Shown here in pieces: positions 1-6,420 of a stretch of DNA of 6,420 nucleotides. The notes under the pieces were generated by a model that saw only the letters and a list, made by a program, of their open reading frames with translations, had not been told where the DNA came from and did no database searches. Position numbers and translations under genes: made by a program. Position 1 is the first letter of the stretch. Every line of letters begins with the position of its first letter. The DNA is from an uncultured Clostridia bacterium (lineage in GTDB: Bacteria; Bacillota; Clostridia; Peptostreptococcales; Anaerovoracaceae). Location: contig CALZMV010000078.1 of the NCBI GenBank assembly GCA_945788655.1, forward strand, positions 1 to 6,420, in the 5' to 3' direction.

Positions 1-1
1 A

Positions 2-3000
2 TTAGTTGGTCTTGTTAAAATCAGAATAACGAAACCTGTAGAAGTTCCAGAAGAAGCGATTGAAATTAGCAGTCAGTCTGACCTTAAGACTAAAATAGAA
101 TACCCAGGCACAGGTAAATATTATGTTTTGACAAAGGATATCACTTTAGATGGCATGTATTTTAAATTTGCTTCAGATGATTTTAACGGTATACTTGATG
201 GTCAGGGCCATACAATTACATTTAACAATGCACCAGCCTTATTTCACAGTGTTGGTGTTGGTGAGGATGCTGTAATACAAAACATAAGCTTCGAGGGAGA
301 AATAGCAGCGTTTACTGTATCCACAAGCACAGGCCCACTTACAGAAAAATCATTTAAAGGAAGTGTTATTAACTGCACCAGCAATGTTACAAAAGGCACT
401 GGTATAAATAATGTTGCAGGCTTTGCAAATATCGTTGACGGAGGTATCATTTCCAACTGTTATGTTATTGGTAAGGCAACTAATGCTTTTGCAAATAGCT
501 TTAATTCCGGCAAGATTTTGAACAGCTACTGGATGTCGGGAATTACAAACAGTGTTAATGAAAATAATGTTCAGAATAGCAGTGAAATGATGGCAAGTCA
601 GATGCAGACTTTGGATTTTGTAAACCTGCTAAATATTAATAAGGGTGAACATGGCACAAAATGGGGTCAGAATAGCAACGGTTTTCCATATTTCGGAGAA
701 AACAAAGAATATAGTCAGCCGGGCAGCGGAACATATGAATATGAAATGTCTTTTTTACCACATAACAGTAATTCTGAAAGTGTTGTAAAGGATAATCAGC
801 TGACCTTGCTTACAAGCGAAGTATCAAATAAGTTTGCCGGCACCTTTAGTGTAAAAGATTATACAGCACCAAAAAACAAAAAAATAATTTGGTCTGTTAC
901 AAATACATTCCCAGAAGGCTGTGTGGCTATTGCAGAAGAGGAAGGAGAATTCTATATCTATAATGCCGGTGAGGCTATAGTAAGAGCACAGCTTGCAGAT
1001 AAAGACGGGAATGTAGAAAAAACATTAGTGGAAGTTAGAGTTACCACCGTTACAGGCACAATAGAAGAAATAAAACTGTTTATTGCCGGTGAGGAAGTTA
1101 CCAATGGAAATTATACTATTCAGGGCTCTGAACAAAAAACAATTCAGGTAAAAGCAAAATATGAAGGCAAAGAAGGTTTCATTGGTGTTACATCTGCTAT
1201 GTTTGAATTTACTACAAAGGATACAGACTATCTTGATACGAAATTCAACTACAGCACATTCTGTTTCAAAAAACCTGGTAACGCAAGCATTAAGGTTACA
1301 AGTAAAGATAACGCAAATGTTACTGCGACTGTAAACATGACCTCTGAGTATGTTGCAGCCACTAAAATTACTCCAGGGGTATCCGGAATAATTACAATTC
1401 ACGGACGTAATGCAAATGACTGGCAGAACAAAACACCACTATTTAACCCTATTTACAATGGAGTAAATATAGAACCATCAAATGCCAGCTATTCATCCAG
1501 TGATTATTGGAATGTAACAAGCAGCGACAGCAATGTAGGTATATACGGAGAAACAGCATATATTCCAGTAGGCGCAGGAACAGTAACTTATACAGCTACA
1601 CTTTCATATGTAGATCCATCTGGAAATCCAGTTGTTGTTTCAGGAAGCAGTGATGTAACATTTAAATATGAAAATCCGCTGAAAGAAATTGTAGCAGAGA
1701 AAGATAAGATAGAGGTCAAGAATAATACAAAAACAGCACTTAGCATTATTTTTACCGGTATTAAAGAAGGTTGGAGTATTTCAGAACCTACAATTGATTG
1801 GACATACGATAAAGCAAATATTGTAGAAATTTATAGAGATACAGAAAAAGATGGATTTAAGCGTGATGAATCAGCTTATGACAATAATATGTATGTTCTT
1901 GGAACAGACTATATTATAAAAGCAGTTGGTGAAGGCACCGTAGTAGCTACGGGTACACCTAGAGATTCGAGCGGTGGTGCAGATCCGATTAAAGTAACTA
2001 TAACAGTGACTAAAGGAGAAAATATTCCGGTTGTAGACATCTATAAAATTGTTGCAGATGGAATTGAAAGCTGTATAAAATATTTAAGCAGCAAAAATAT
2101 TCCTTATGTATATAGCAGTGAGTGGATGATTTTGGCACAGATGAGAGCCGGACAAGCAATAAGTGATAAAAACATTTCAGATTATTTAACAGATCTGAAC
2201 AAAGAAATCGCTAAATGGTCTTCTACTAAAAAGCCAACGGACATTGAACGTGTATCTCTTACACTTACTATATTAGGAAAAGATATTACAGATTATAATA
2301 ATAAGAATCTAGCAGAGATGATTTATAATCATCCTAATCTTGATTCTGGTTCAAATGAGCTGATATATGCTTTGATTGCTCTGGATGCCGCTAAAGTCAC
2401 ACCGCCATCTGATGCAAAGTGGTCCAAAGCAGAAATGATAGACAAGCTTCTTGATTTCCAAAATGAAAATGGCGGATTTGGACTAAATTCCAATGCTTCT
2501 TCAGATATTGATATTACTGCGATGGCCTTGCAGGCATTAGCTCCTTATCAGTCGAACCAAGAGGTTAAGCAAGCAAGTGATAAAGCAATTGGTTTTCTGA
2601 AAAACGAGATAGATAAAATATCCTATGGCTATGGAACAGCAGAAAGTAATGCACAGGTAATACTTGCTCTGGCAACATTAAACATGGATGCAGTAGAAAG
2701 TGGTTTTGGTACAAAATATGAAAACATTTTCTCTCATCTGATAAAAAATTATTCTACTGAAGGCTATGGATTTAGACATGATACCACAAAAAATGAAGCA
2801 AACAACATGGCTACAATACAGGTACTTCAGTCATTGGAAGCATACAGAAGATATATGGAAGAAGAACCTTCTTACTGGGATTTGACACAAAAAAGTGTTA
2901 CATATAAGACTGTTATCAGATTAATTGATGCTATTGGTAATGTAACAGAAGCAAGTCGAAATACAATCGAAAGTGCAAGAACAGCATATGATTCTCTTTC

Positions 3001-3679
3001 TGATGCAGACAAGGCAAAAGTTACAAACTACGATATTTTAGTTGCGGCTGAAAAGAAACTGGAAAGCTTAAAAAATCCAGGAAAAGTTGAGAACATAACC
3101 AGCAAAGATAATGATTGTTACGGTTCGTTAGAAGGTTCCATCTCTGAGCTGATTGATAAACTACTAACTGCTGACGAAAAGAAATTAGTTGAATCAGGTC
3201 AAAATGTCAAAGTATCATTATCTGTAAAAGATATAATGAATGCAATATCAGCTGTTGATAAAGCATTAATTGAAAAGAATTTGAAAAATAACAAAGTTGG
3301 ACTGTACTTAGACATTACATTATTAAAACAGATTGGTAATAATGATGCTGTCAAGATTGCTGAAACTAATGGCAAGGTAAAGGTTACAATTATTGTGCCG
3401 GATTCTTTAAAGAATAATGATAAATCTATTAATCGTACTTATAAAATCATGAGAATTCATGATGGAAAAGTGGATTATCTAGATACTGCATATGATTTAA
3501 AGACAGGCAAGCTTTCTTTTGAAACTGATGCTTTTTCAACATATGCATTGGTCTACAGTGATGCTCCTGTTATTCCTAAGACCGGTGATAGTAACAATAT
3601 TGGGCTCATGCTTGGCATGATGGCAATGAGTTTAGCAGTGGCAGTTGTTATTAGAAGAAAAAATAAAGCTGTTAAATAA
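2..3679 (+). CDS. Sortase-anchored multidomain surface protein (5' end outside window)
   Basis: This is the C-terminal 1225 residues of a large secreted protein predicted to be covalently attached to the cell wall. The frame is open to the left edge, so the true start and signal peptide are not visible; a TTG at 128 is internal. Domains in order: a right-handed beta-helix/GLUG-like segment (about nt 59-711, with LDGQGHTI and a closing LN...W...NGFPYFG); about four Ig-like beta domains (about 730-1060, 1060-1350, 1355-1675, 1678-2023); an alpha/alpha-toroid resembling prenyltransferase/terpene cyclase folds (about 2024-2870, with QNENGGFG, DIDITAMALQAL and YGYGTAESNAQV); a helical module (2891-3085, SLSDADKAKVTNYDILVAAE); a pre-anchor beta domain (3086-3563, ending FSTYALVYSD); then IPKTGD, a hydrophobic span and RRKNKAVK. 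The beta-helix and Ig-like parts suggest an adhesin or a protein binding carbohydrate or host surfaces, but the ligand is unknown. No catalytic site was recognised. The gene ends 36 nt before a hairpin terminator. Confidence 0.93.
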   Translation, partial: LVGLVKIRITKPVEVPEEAIEISSQSDLKTKIEYPGTGKYYVLTKDITLDGMYFKFASDDFNGILDGQGHTITFNNAPALFHSVGVGEDAVIQNISFEGEIAAFTVSTSTGPLTEKSFKGSVINCTSNVTKGTGINNVAGFANIVDGGIISNCYVIGKATNAFANSFNSGKILNSYWMSGITNSVNENNVQNSSEMMASQMQTLDFVNLLNINKGEHGTKWGQNSNGFPYFGENKEYSQPGSGTYEYEMSFLPHNSNSESVVKDNQLTLLTSEVSNKFAGTFSVKDYTAPKNKKIIWSVTNTFPEGCVAIAEEEGEFYIYNAGEAIVRAQLADKDGNVEKTLVEVRVTTVTGTIEEIKLFIAGEEVTNGNYTIQGSEQKTIQVKAKYEGKEGFIGVTSAMFEFTTKDTDYLDTKFNYSTFCFKKPGNASIKVTSKDNANVTATVNMTSEYVAATKITPGVSGIITIHGRNANDWQNKTPLFNPIYNGVNIEPSNASYSSSDYWNVTSSDSNVGIYGETAYIPVGAGTVTYTATLSYVDPSGNPVVVSGSSDVTFKYENPLKEIVAEKDKIEVKNNTKTALSIIFTGIKEGWSISEPTIDWTYDKANIVEIYRDTEKDGFKRDESAYDNNMYVLGTDYIIKAVGEGTVVATGTPRDSSGGADPIKVTITVTKGENIPVVDIYKIVADGIESCIKYLSSKNIPYVYSSEWMILAQMRAGQAISDKNISDYLTDLNKEIAKWSSTKKPTDIERVSLTLTILGKDITDYNNKNLAEMIYNHPNLDSGSNELIYALIALDAAKVTPPSDAKWSKAEMIDKLLDFQNENGGFGLNSNASSDIDITAMALQALAPYQSNQEVKQASDKAIGFLKNEIDKISYGYGTAESNAQVILALATLNMDAVESGFGTKYENIFSHLIKNYSTEGYGFRHDTTKNEANNMATIQVLQSLEAYRRYMEEEPSYWDLTQKSVTYKTVIRLIDAIGNVTEASRNTIESARTAYDSLSDADKAKVTNYDILVAAEKKLESLKNPGKVENITSKDNDCYGSLEGSISELIDKLLTADEKKLVESGQNVKVSLSVKDIMNAISAVDKALIEKNLKNNKVGLYLDITLLKQIGNNDAVKIAETNGKVKVTIIVPDSLKNNDKSINRTYKIMRIHDGKVDYLDTAYDLKTGKLSFETDAFSTYALVYSDAPVIPKTGDSNNIGLMLGMMAMSLAVAVVIRRKNKAVK
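3572..3676 (+). other. C-terminal sortase sorting signal (IPKTG, membrane span, basic tail)
   Basis: The last 35 codons form a complete cell-wall sorting signal. IPKTG is at 3572-3586 and is followed by an acidic Asp, a hydrophobic stretch of about 18 residues (3599-3652) and a basic RRKNKAVK tail directly before the stop. In the family, sortase cuts between Thr and Gly and links Thr to the peptidoglycan precursor. The first motif position is Ile instead of the usual Leu, a known minor variant; which sortase uses it cannot be told because no sortase gene is in the window. Confidence 0.92.
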
Positions 3680-3710
3680 TACTATAAAAAAGCAAAATGC
3701 TCCCCTAAAA

Positions 3711-3755
3711 AATAAGAGGCAGGGAGTTCCTCATTGGAATTCCCTACCTCTTTTT
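3711..3755. terminator. Bidirectional Rho-independent terminator between convergent genes
   Basis: The arms 3716-3730 and 3736-3750 pair as GAGG/CCTC, one C-A mismatch, then ten consecutive pairs (one of them G-T) closing a five-base TCATT loop. On the + strand the stem is followed by TTTTTATTAT from 3751, ending the surface protein gene. On the - strand it is followed by TTATTTTTTA (complement of 3706-3715), ending rodA. It lies 36 nt after the surface gene stop and 32 nt after the rodA stop, so one hairpin can serve both transcripts. Confidence 0.9.
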
Positions 3756-3782
3756 ATTATAAGCTTAAATTCAATTTAGTAT

Positions 3783-4889
3783 TTAGAATCTTATTTTCTT
3801 ACTGTTCATACCCACATTGAGTACTATTCCTATACCGATGAGGCTGGCGATTACAGATGTGCCACCACCTGAAAGAAGCGGCAGAGTAATTCCTGTTACA
3901 GGCATGATACCCATTGTCATTGCAATGTTTTCAAATATCTGGAACAGGAACATGGCAGTAAAGCCTGTTACAATTAGTGCTCCATGCCAGTCCACAGCAT
4001 TGCTTATTATCTTAATAAATCTATAGAGAAGAATACCATAAAGAAGTATTACCGCAAAGCCGCCGATAAATCCAAGCTCTTCAACGACTACAGAAAAAAT
4101 AAAGTCGGACTGCTGAACAGGGATGAAATCCATTTCCTTCTGAGTTCCCTTGAATAAGCCCTTTCCAAAGAATCCACCCGAACCAATTGCAACCTTTGAC
4201 TGCCACACCTGATAATTGCCGGGAAGACTTAAGTTGTCGGGGTGGAGGAAAGCTTCAATACGGTCCTTCTGGTAGTCCCCGAGGAAGTTGTAAGCGATAG
4301 GAATTGCGGCCGCAACACCAATTATTGACTTTAGGAATATCTTGTAATCAATACCTGCAAAGAATACCATGAAAATCCATATAGACATATAAACAAGGGC
4401 ACTTCCGAGGTCTTCTTTTAATACTATCAATATGATTGGAACAGCATAAAGACCGGCAAGAACAACACCTCTGAATTTCTTAATATCTTCCCTGTGATCG
4501 GTCAAATATGTTGCCATAAGGAAGATAAAAAGTATCTTTACAAATTCCGATGGCTGAAGAGTGGTTATGCCAAGATTGATCCACGCTCTTGAGCCATACT
4601 GTTCAATGCCGAGCCCTGGGATGTACACCGATAAAAGCAGAATAATGGATGCTATATACATCGGTTTTGTAATGCCAAAAAATAGTGAATAATCAACCTG
4701 CAGGACGAAAAGCATAGCAACGAATCCTAAAAAATAGGCGAGTGCCTGAACGAGAACTGCTCTGTTTAGTACAAAACCTCCGTCATAAACTGTACTCTCA
4801 AGCATAAGCAGGCTGATACAGCCTAAAGCACATACTACAAGCAGTATTTTTTTATCTACAGCCTTCAGCGGCTCAAAAAATTTTTTCAT
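3783..4889 (-). CDS. rodA: RodA, SEDS-family peptidoglycan glycosyltransferase of the elongation machinery
   Basis: This 368-residue polytopic membrane protein polymerises lipid II into glycan strands on the outer face of the membrane, normally with a class B penicillin-binding protein and the MreBCD cytoskeletal complex. SEDS signatures visible are GSRAWINLG..TLQPSEFVKI (residues 99-119), EDLGSALV (159-166), QVWQSKVAIGSGG (227-239), QQSDFIFSVVVEELG (259-273) and FENIAMTMGIMPVTG (319-333). Asp262 in the SDFIF motif corresponds to the essential extracellular Asp of RodA (E. coli D262, by my recollection of that sequence). Length and these motifs favour RodA over FtsW, which is usually somewhat longer. 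Two deviations: LSGGGTS at 339-345 where LSYGGSS is typical, and KEDLG where QPDLG is typical. The ATG at 4889 is supported by TGAGGT eight nt upstream. The gene appears monocistronic, with its own promoter divergent from rny. FtsW is the main alternative. Confidence 0.94.
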   Translation of the reverse strand: MKKFFEPLKAVDKKILLVVCALGCISLLMLESTVYDGGFVLNRAVLVQALAYFLGFVAMLFVLQVDYSLFFGITKPMYIASIILLLSVYIPGLGIEQYGSRAWINLGITTLQPSEFVKILFIFLMATYLTDHREDIKKFRGVVLAGLYAVPIILIVLKEDLGSALVYMSIWIFMVFFAGIDYKIFLKSIIGVAAAIPIAYNFLGDYQKDRIEAFLHPDNLSLPGNYQVWQSKVAIGSGGFFGKGLFKGTQKEMDFIPVQQSDFIFSVVVEELGFIGGFAVILLYGILLYRFIKIISNAVDWHGALIVTGFTAMFLFQIFENIAMTMGIMPVTGITLPLLSGGGTSVIASLIGIGIVLNVGMNSKKIRF

Positions 4890-4920
4890 ACATTATTACC
4901 TCAAAACCCTTATTCGGTTT

Positions 4921-4949
4921 ATTATACCTATTTTCTGTGAAGATATCAA
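4921..4949 (-). promoter_or_regulatory. Sigma-A-type promoter of rodA
   Basis: Read on the - strand, TTGATA (4949-4944) and a perfect TATAAT (4926-4921) are separated by 17 bp. The -35 matches the TTGACA consensus at five of six positions. Transcription would start near 4914, giving a leader of about 25 nt that contains the TGAGGT ribosome binding site (4903-4898). Confidence 0.82.
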
Positions 4950-4985
4950 GGACTTAAGGTAAAGCTAGGGGAGTGAAAACAATTA

Positions 4986-5014
4986 TTTACAAAATTGTAA
5001 TTTTAAGATATAAT
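4986..5014 (+). promoter_or_regulatory. Sigma-A-type promoter of rny
   Basis: TTTACA (4986-4991) and a perfect TATAAT (5009-5014) are separated by 17 bp. The expected start is near 5021, leaving a leader of about 37 nt with the strong site AAGGAGG at 5044-5050, seven nt before the ATG. A weaker -10-like GATAAT at 5016-5021 lies just downstream, but I see no matching -35 for it. Confidence 0.83.
4987..5000. promoter_or_regulatory. Possible operator: perfect inverted repeat over the rny -35 box
   Basis: TTACAA-AA-TTGTAA is a perfect 6-2-6 palindrome that overlaps the -35 element of the rny promoter and part of its spacer. A dimeric repressor bound here would block rny transcription. The spacer is AT-rich, so chance occurrence is plausible, and the sequence does not match an operator I recognise with confidence. 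Confidence 0.3.
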
Positions 5015-5057
5015 GGATAATGTATGAACATTAACTAAAGAAGAAGGAGGTGTGGTA

Positions 5058-6420
5058 ATGGCTCCAATCGTTGTAAAAATAATTTTTGCAGTTTGCGGCC
5101 TAGCTGCAGGTGCATTAATCGGATATATTTACAGGAAGAATGTCGGCGAAAAGGCTATAGGAAGTGCTGAACAGAAGGCAAAGAATTTAATCCTTGACGC
5201 TGAGAATAAGTCCGAGACAATGAAAAAAGAAGCTATTCTTGAGGCAAAAGAAGAAGCTCACAGATTAAGAAGTGAAGCTGAGAAAGATGCCAGAGAGAGA
5301 AGAGCTGAAATACAGCGTTCTGAACGTAGATTAATTCAGAAGGAAGAATCTATTGACAGAAAACTCGAAAATATTGAACGCAAAGAAGAAAGCATTACAC
5401 AAAAGGAACAGGCAATTATCAACAAACAGAAGGACCTGGATACAGTTATTTCAAAACAACTTGAAGAATTGGAGAGAATTTCCGGATATACAGTAGACGA
5501 AGCAAAAGCTATCTTATTGTCAAATGTAGAGAAGGAAGTTCGTCACGACGCTTCTCTGATGATTAAGGATATAGAATCCAAAGCAAAGGAAGAAGCAGAC
5601 AAAAAGGCAAAGTATATAATTACAAATGCTATTCAGAGATGTGCTGCAGACCATGTGGCAGAAACTACAGTTTCAGTAGTTGCACTACCTAACGACGAAA
5701 TGAAGGGAAGAATCATAGGTCGTGAAGGAAGAAATATCAGAGCTATCGAAACATTAACAGGAGTTGACCTTATTATCGACGATACTCCGGAAGCAGTAAT
5801 CTTATCAGGCTTTGACCCTGTAAGAAGAGAAATCGCAAGAATAGCTCTTGAAAAGCTGATTGTAGATGGAAGAATCCATCCTGCAAGAATTGAAGAAATG
5901 GTAGAAAAAGCCGAAAGAGAAGTCAATGCAATCATTAAAGAAGAAGGTGAACAGGCAGCCTTTGAGGTTGGCATTCACAATCTTCATCCTGAATTGATCA
6001 GACTACTCGGAAGACTGAAATACAGAACTTCCTACGGACAGAACGTGCTCAAGCATTCTGTTGAGGTTGCTCATCTTGCCGGTCTCATGGCAGGAGAGCT
6101 TGGTCTTGATATCAAGCTGGCAAAGAGAGCAGGGCTTCTTCATGACATAGGCAAGGCTCTTGACCACGAAGTAGAAGGTACTCATGTAGACATAGGTATC
6201 GATGTCCTCAAGAAGTATAAGGAAAACGAGGCAGTTATCAATGGCATGGCAGCTCATCATGGCGATTATGAACCAAAGAGCATGGAAGCAGTTCTAATTG
6301 CAGCTGCTGATGCGCTTTCTGCAGCAAGACCTGGTGCAAGACGCGAAACATTGGATGCTTACATCAAGAGACTTGAAAAGCTCGAAGAAATTGCTAACAC
6401 AACTCCTGGAGTTGAAAAAT
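5058..6420 (+). CDS. rny: Ribonuclease Y (3' end outside window)
   Basis: RNase Y is the membrane-anchored endoribonuclease that initiates bulk mRNA decay in many Bacillota, working at the inner membrane face with other decay enzymes. The 454 codons present show the full family order: an N-terminal transmembrane helix (about residues 3-25, then YRKN), a long charged coiled coil rich in Glu, Lys and Arg (about 30-165), a KH RNA-binding domain with GRIIGREGRNIRAIE from residue 217, and an HD metal-dependent phosphohydrolase domain. Metal ligands visible or expected are His333, the His362-Asp363 pair in LLHDIGKA, His400/His401 in AAHHGD and Asp418 in AAADALSAARPGARRE. The family is about 520 residues, so roughly 60 C-terminal residues lie beyond the window. 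The ATG is fixed by AAGGAGG seven nt upstream and by the immediate membrane helix. The frame is uninterrupted and no residue appears abnormal. Confidence 0.98.
   Translation, partial: MAPIVVKIIFAVCGLAAGALIGYIYRKNVGEKAIGSAEQKAKNLILDAENKSETMKKEAILEAKEEAHRLRSEAEKDARERRAEIQRSERRLIQKEESIDRKLENIERKEESITQKEQAIINKQKDLDTVISKQLEELERISGYTVDEAKAILLSNVEKEVRHDASLMIKDIESKAKEEADKKAKYIITNAIQRCAADHVAETTVSVVALPNDEMKGRIIGREGRNIRAIETLTGVDLIIDDTPEAVILSGFDPVRREIARIALEKLIVDGRIHPARIEEMVEKAEREVNAIIKEEGEQAAFEVGIHNLHPELIRLLGRLKYRTSYGQNVLKHSVEVAHLAGLMAGELGLDIKLAKRAGLLHDIGKALDHEVEGTHVDIGIDVLKKYKENEAVINGMAAHHGDYEPKSMEAVLIAAADALSAARPGARRETLDAYIKRLEKLEEIANTTPGVEK

Noticed and set aside
128..130. TTG at 128 as the start of the surface protein gene
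   Set aside because: The same frame is open to position 2 and the upstream residues (EISSQSDLKTKI...YYVLTKDI) continue the beta-helix lead-in; there is also no Shine-Dalgarno sequence before 128.
244..456. Antisense open frame opposite the beta-helix segment
   Set aside because: Its low-complexity Pro/Leu/Thr composition is a by-product of the opposite coding strand; no domain was recognised.
1025..1402. Antisense 125-codon open frame within the surface protein gene
   Set aside because: It lies wholly opposite a strongly supported coding domain, has a Cys/Phe/Asn-rich composition with no recognisable motif, and has no clear ribosome binding site.
2024..2870. Complement-like thioester domain in place of a cyclase-fold toroid
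   Set aside because: The Cys-x-Glu-Gln thioester motif of that domain family is absent from this segment.
3690..3702. Small AGCA-AAA-TGCT hairpin just after the surface gene stop
   Set aside because: A four-base-pair stem in AT-rich DNA is likely chance, and the strong hairpin at 3716-3750 already explains termination.
3817..4026. Plus-strand open frame opposite the C-terminus of rodA
   Set aside because: It overlaps conserved RodA helices on the other strand, and the peptide shows no family resemblance.
4987..5000. Assigning the rny-promoter palindrome to FNR, Rex or PerR
   Set aside because: TTACAA-AA-TTGTAA differs from the half-sites and spacing I know for those regulators, so no named regulator is proposed.
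5633..6260. Three minus-strand open frames opposite the KH and HD region of rny
   Set aside because: The + strand encodes conserved RNase Y domains throughout, so these are shadow frames; none has a convincing ribosome binding site or motif.
1..6420. CRISPR array, tRNA, rRNA, riboswitch or insertion sequence
   Set aside because: No regularly spaced repeats, RNA-gene signatures, long structured leaders or transposase motifs were seen; the only non-coding gaps are 103 and 168 bp.

Overview
The window looks like chromosomal DNA from a low-GC Gram-positive bacterium, most likely an anaerobic Clostridia-type Bacillota. The pointers are a sortase-anchored multidomain surface protein of the kind common in gut Firmicutes, a membrane-anchored ribonuclease Y, a RodA-type SEDS protein, strong AAGGAGG and TGAGGT ribosome binding sites, and sigma-A-like promoters in AT-rich spacers. 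I cannot name the genus.

Layout from left to right. Positions 2-3679 (+) hold the C-terminal 1225 residues of a very large cell-wall surface protein whose start lies outside the window. In order it has a GLUG/beta-helix-like segment, about four Ig-like beta domains, an alpha/alpha-toroid of the prenyltransferase/terpene-cyclase fold, a small helical module, a pre-anchor beta domain and an IPKTG sortase signal. A near-symmetric hairpin at about 3711-3755, with a T-tract on either strand, ends both this gene and the convergent gene to its right. Positions 3783-4889 (-) are rodA, the peptidoglycan polymerase of cell elongation. A 168-bp divergent spacer then carries two back-to-back promoters, each with a 17-bp spacing, plus a short perfect inverted repeat over the right-hand -35 box. 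From 5058 to the window end (+) is rny, ribonuclease Y, complete except for roughly the last 60 residues.

Functionally, rodA and rny are core genes for wall synthesis and mRNA turnover. The surface protein is an accessory gene facing the environment; it is transcriptionally separated from rodA and I see no functional link to it. Nothing here amounts to a clearly new biological system. The most interesting items are the architecture of the surface protein, especially its toroid of unknown role, and the compact divergent rodA/rny promoter region with its possible operator.
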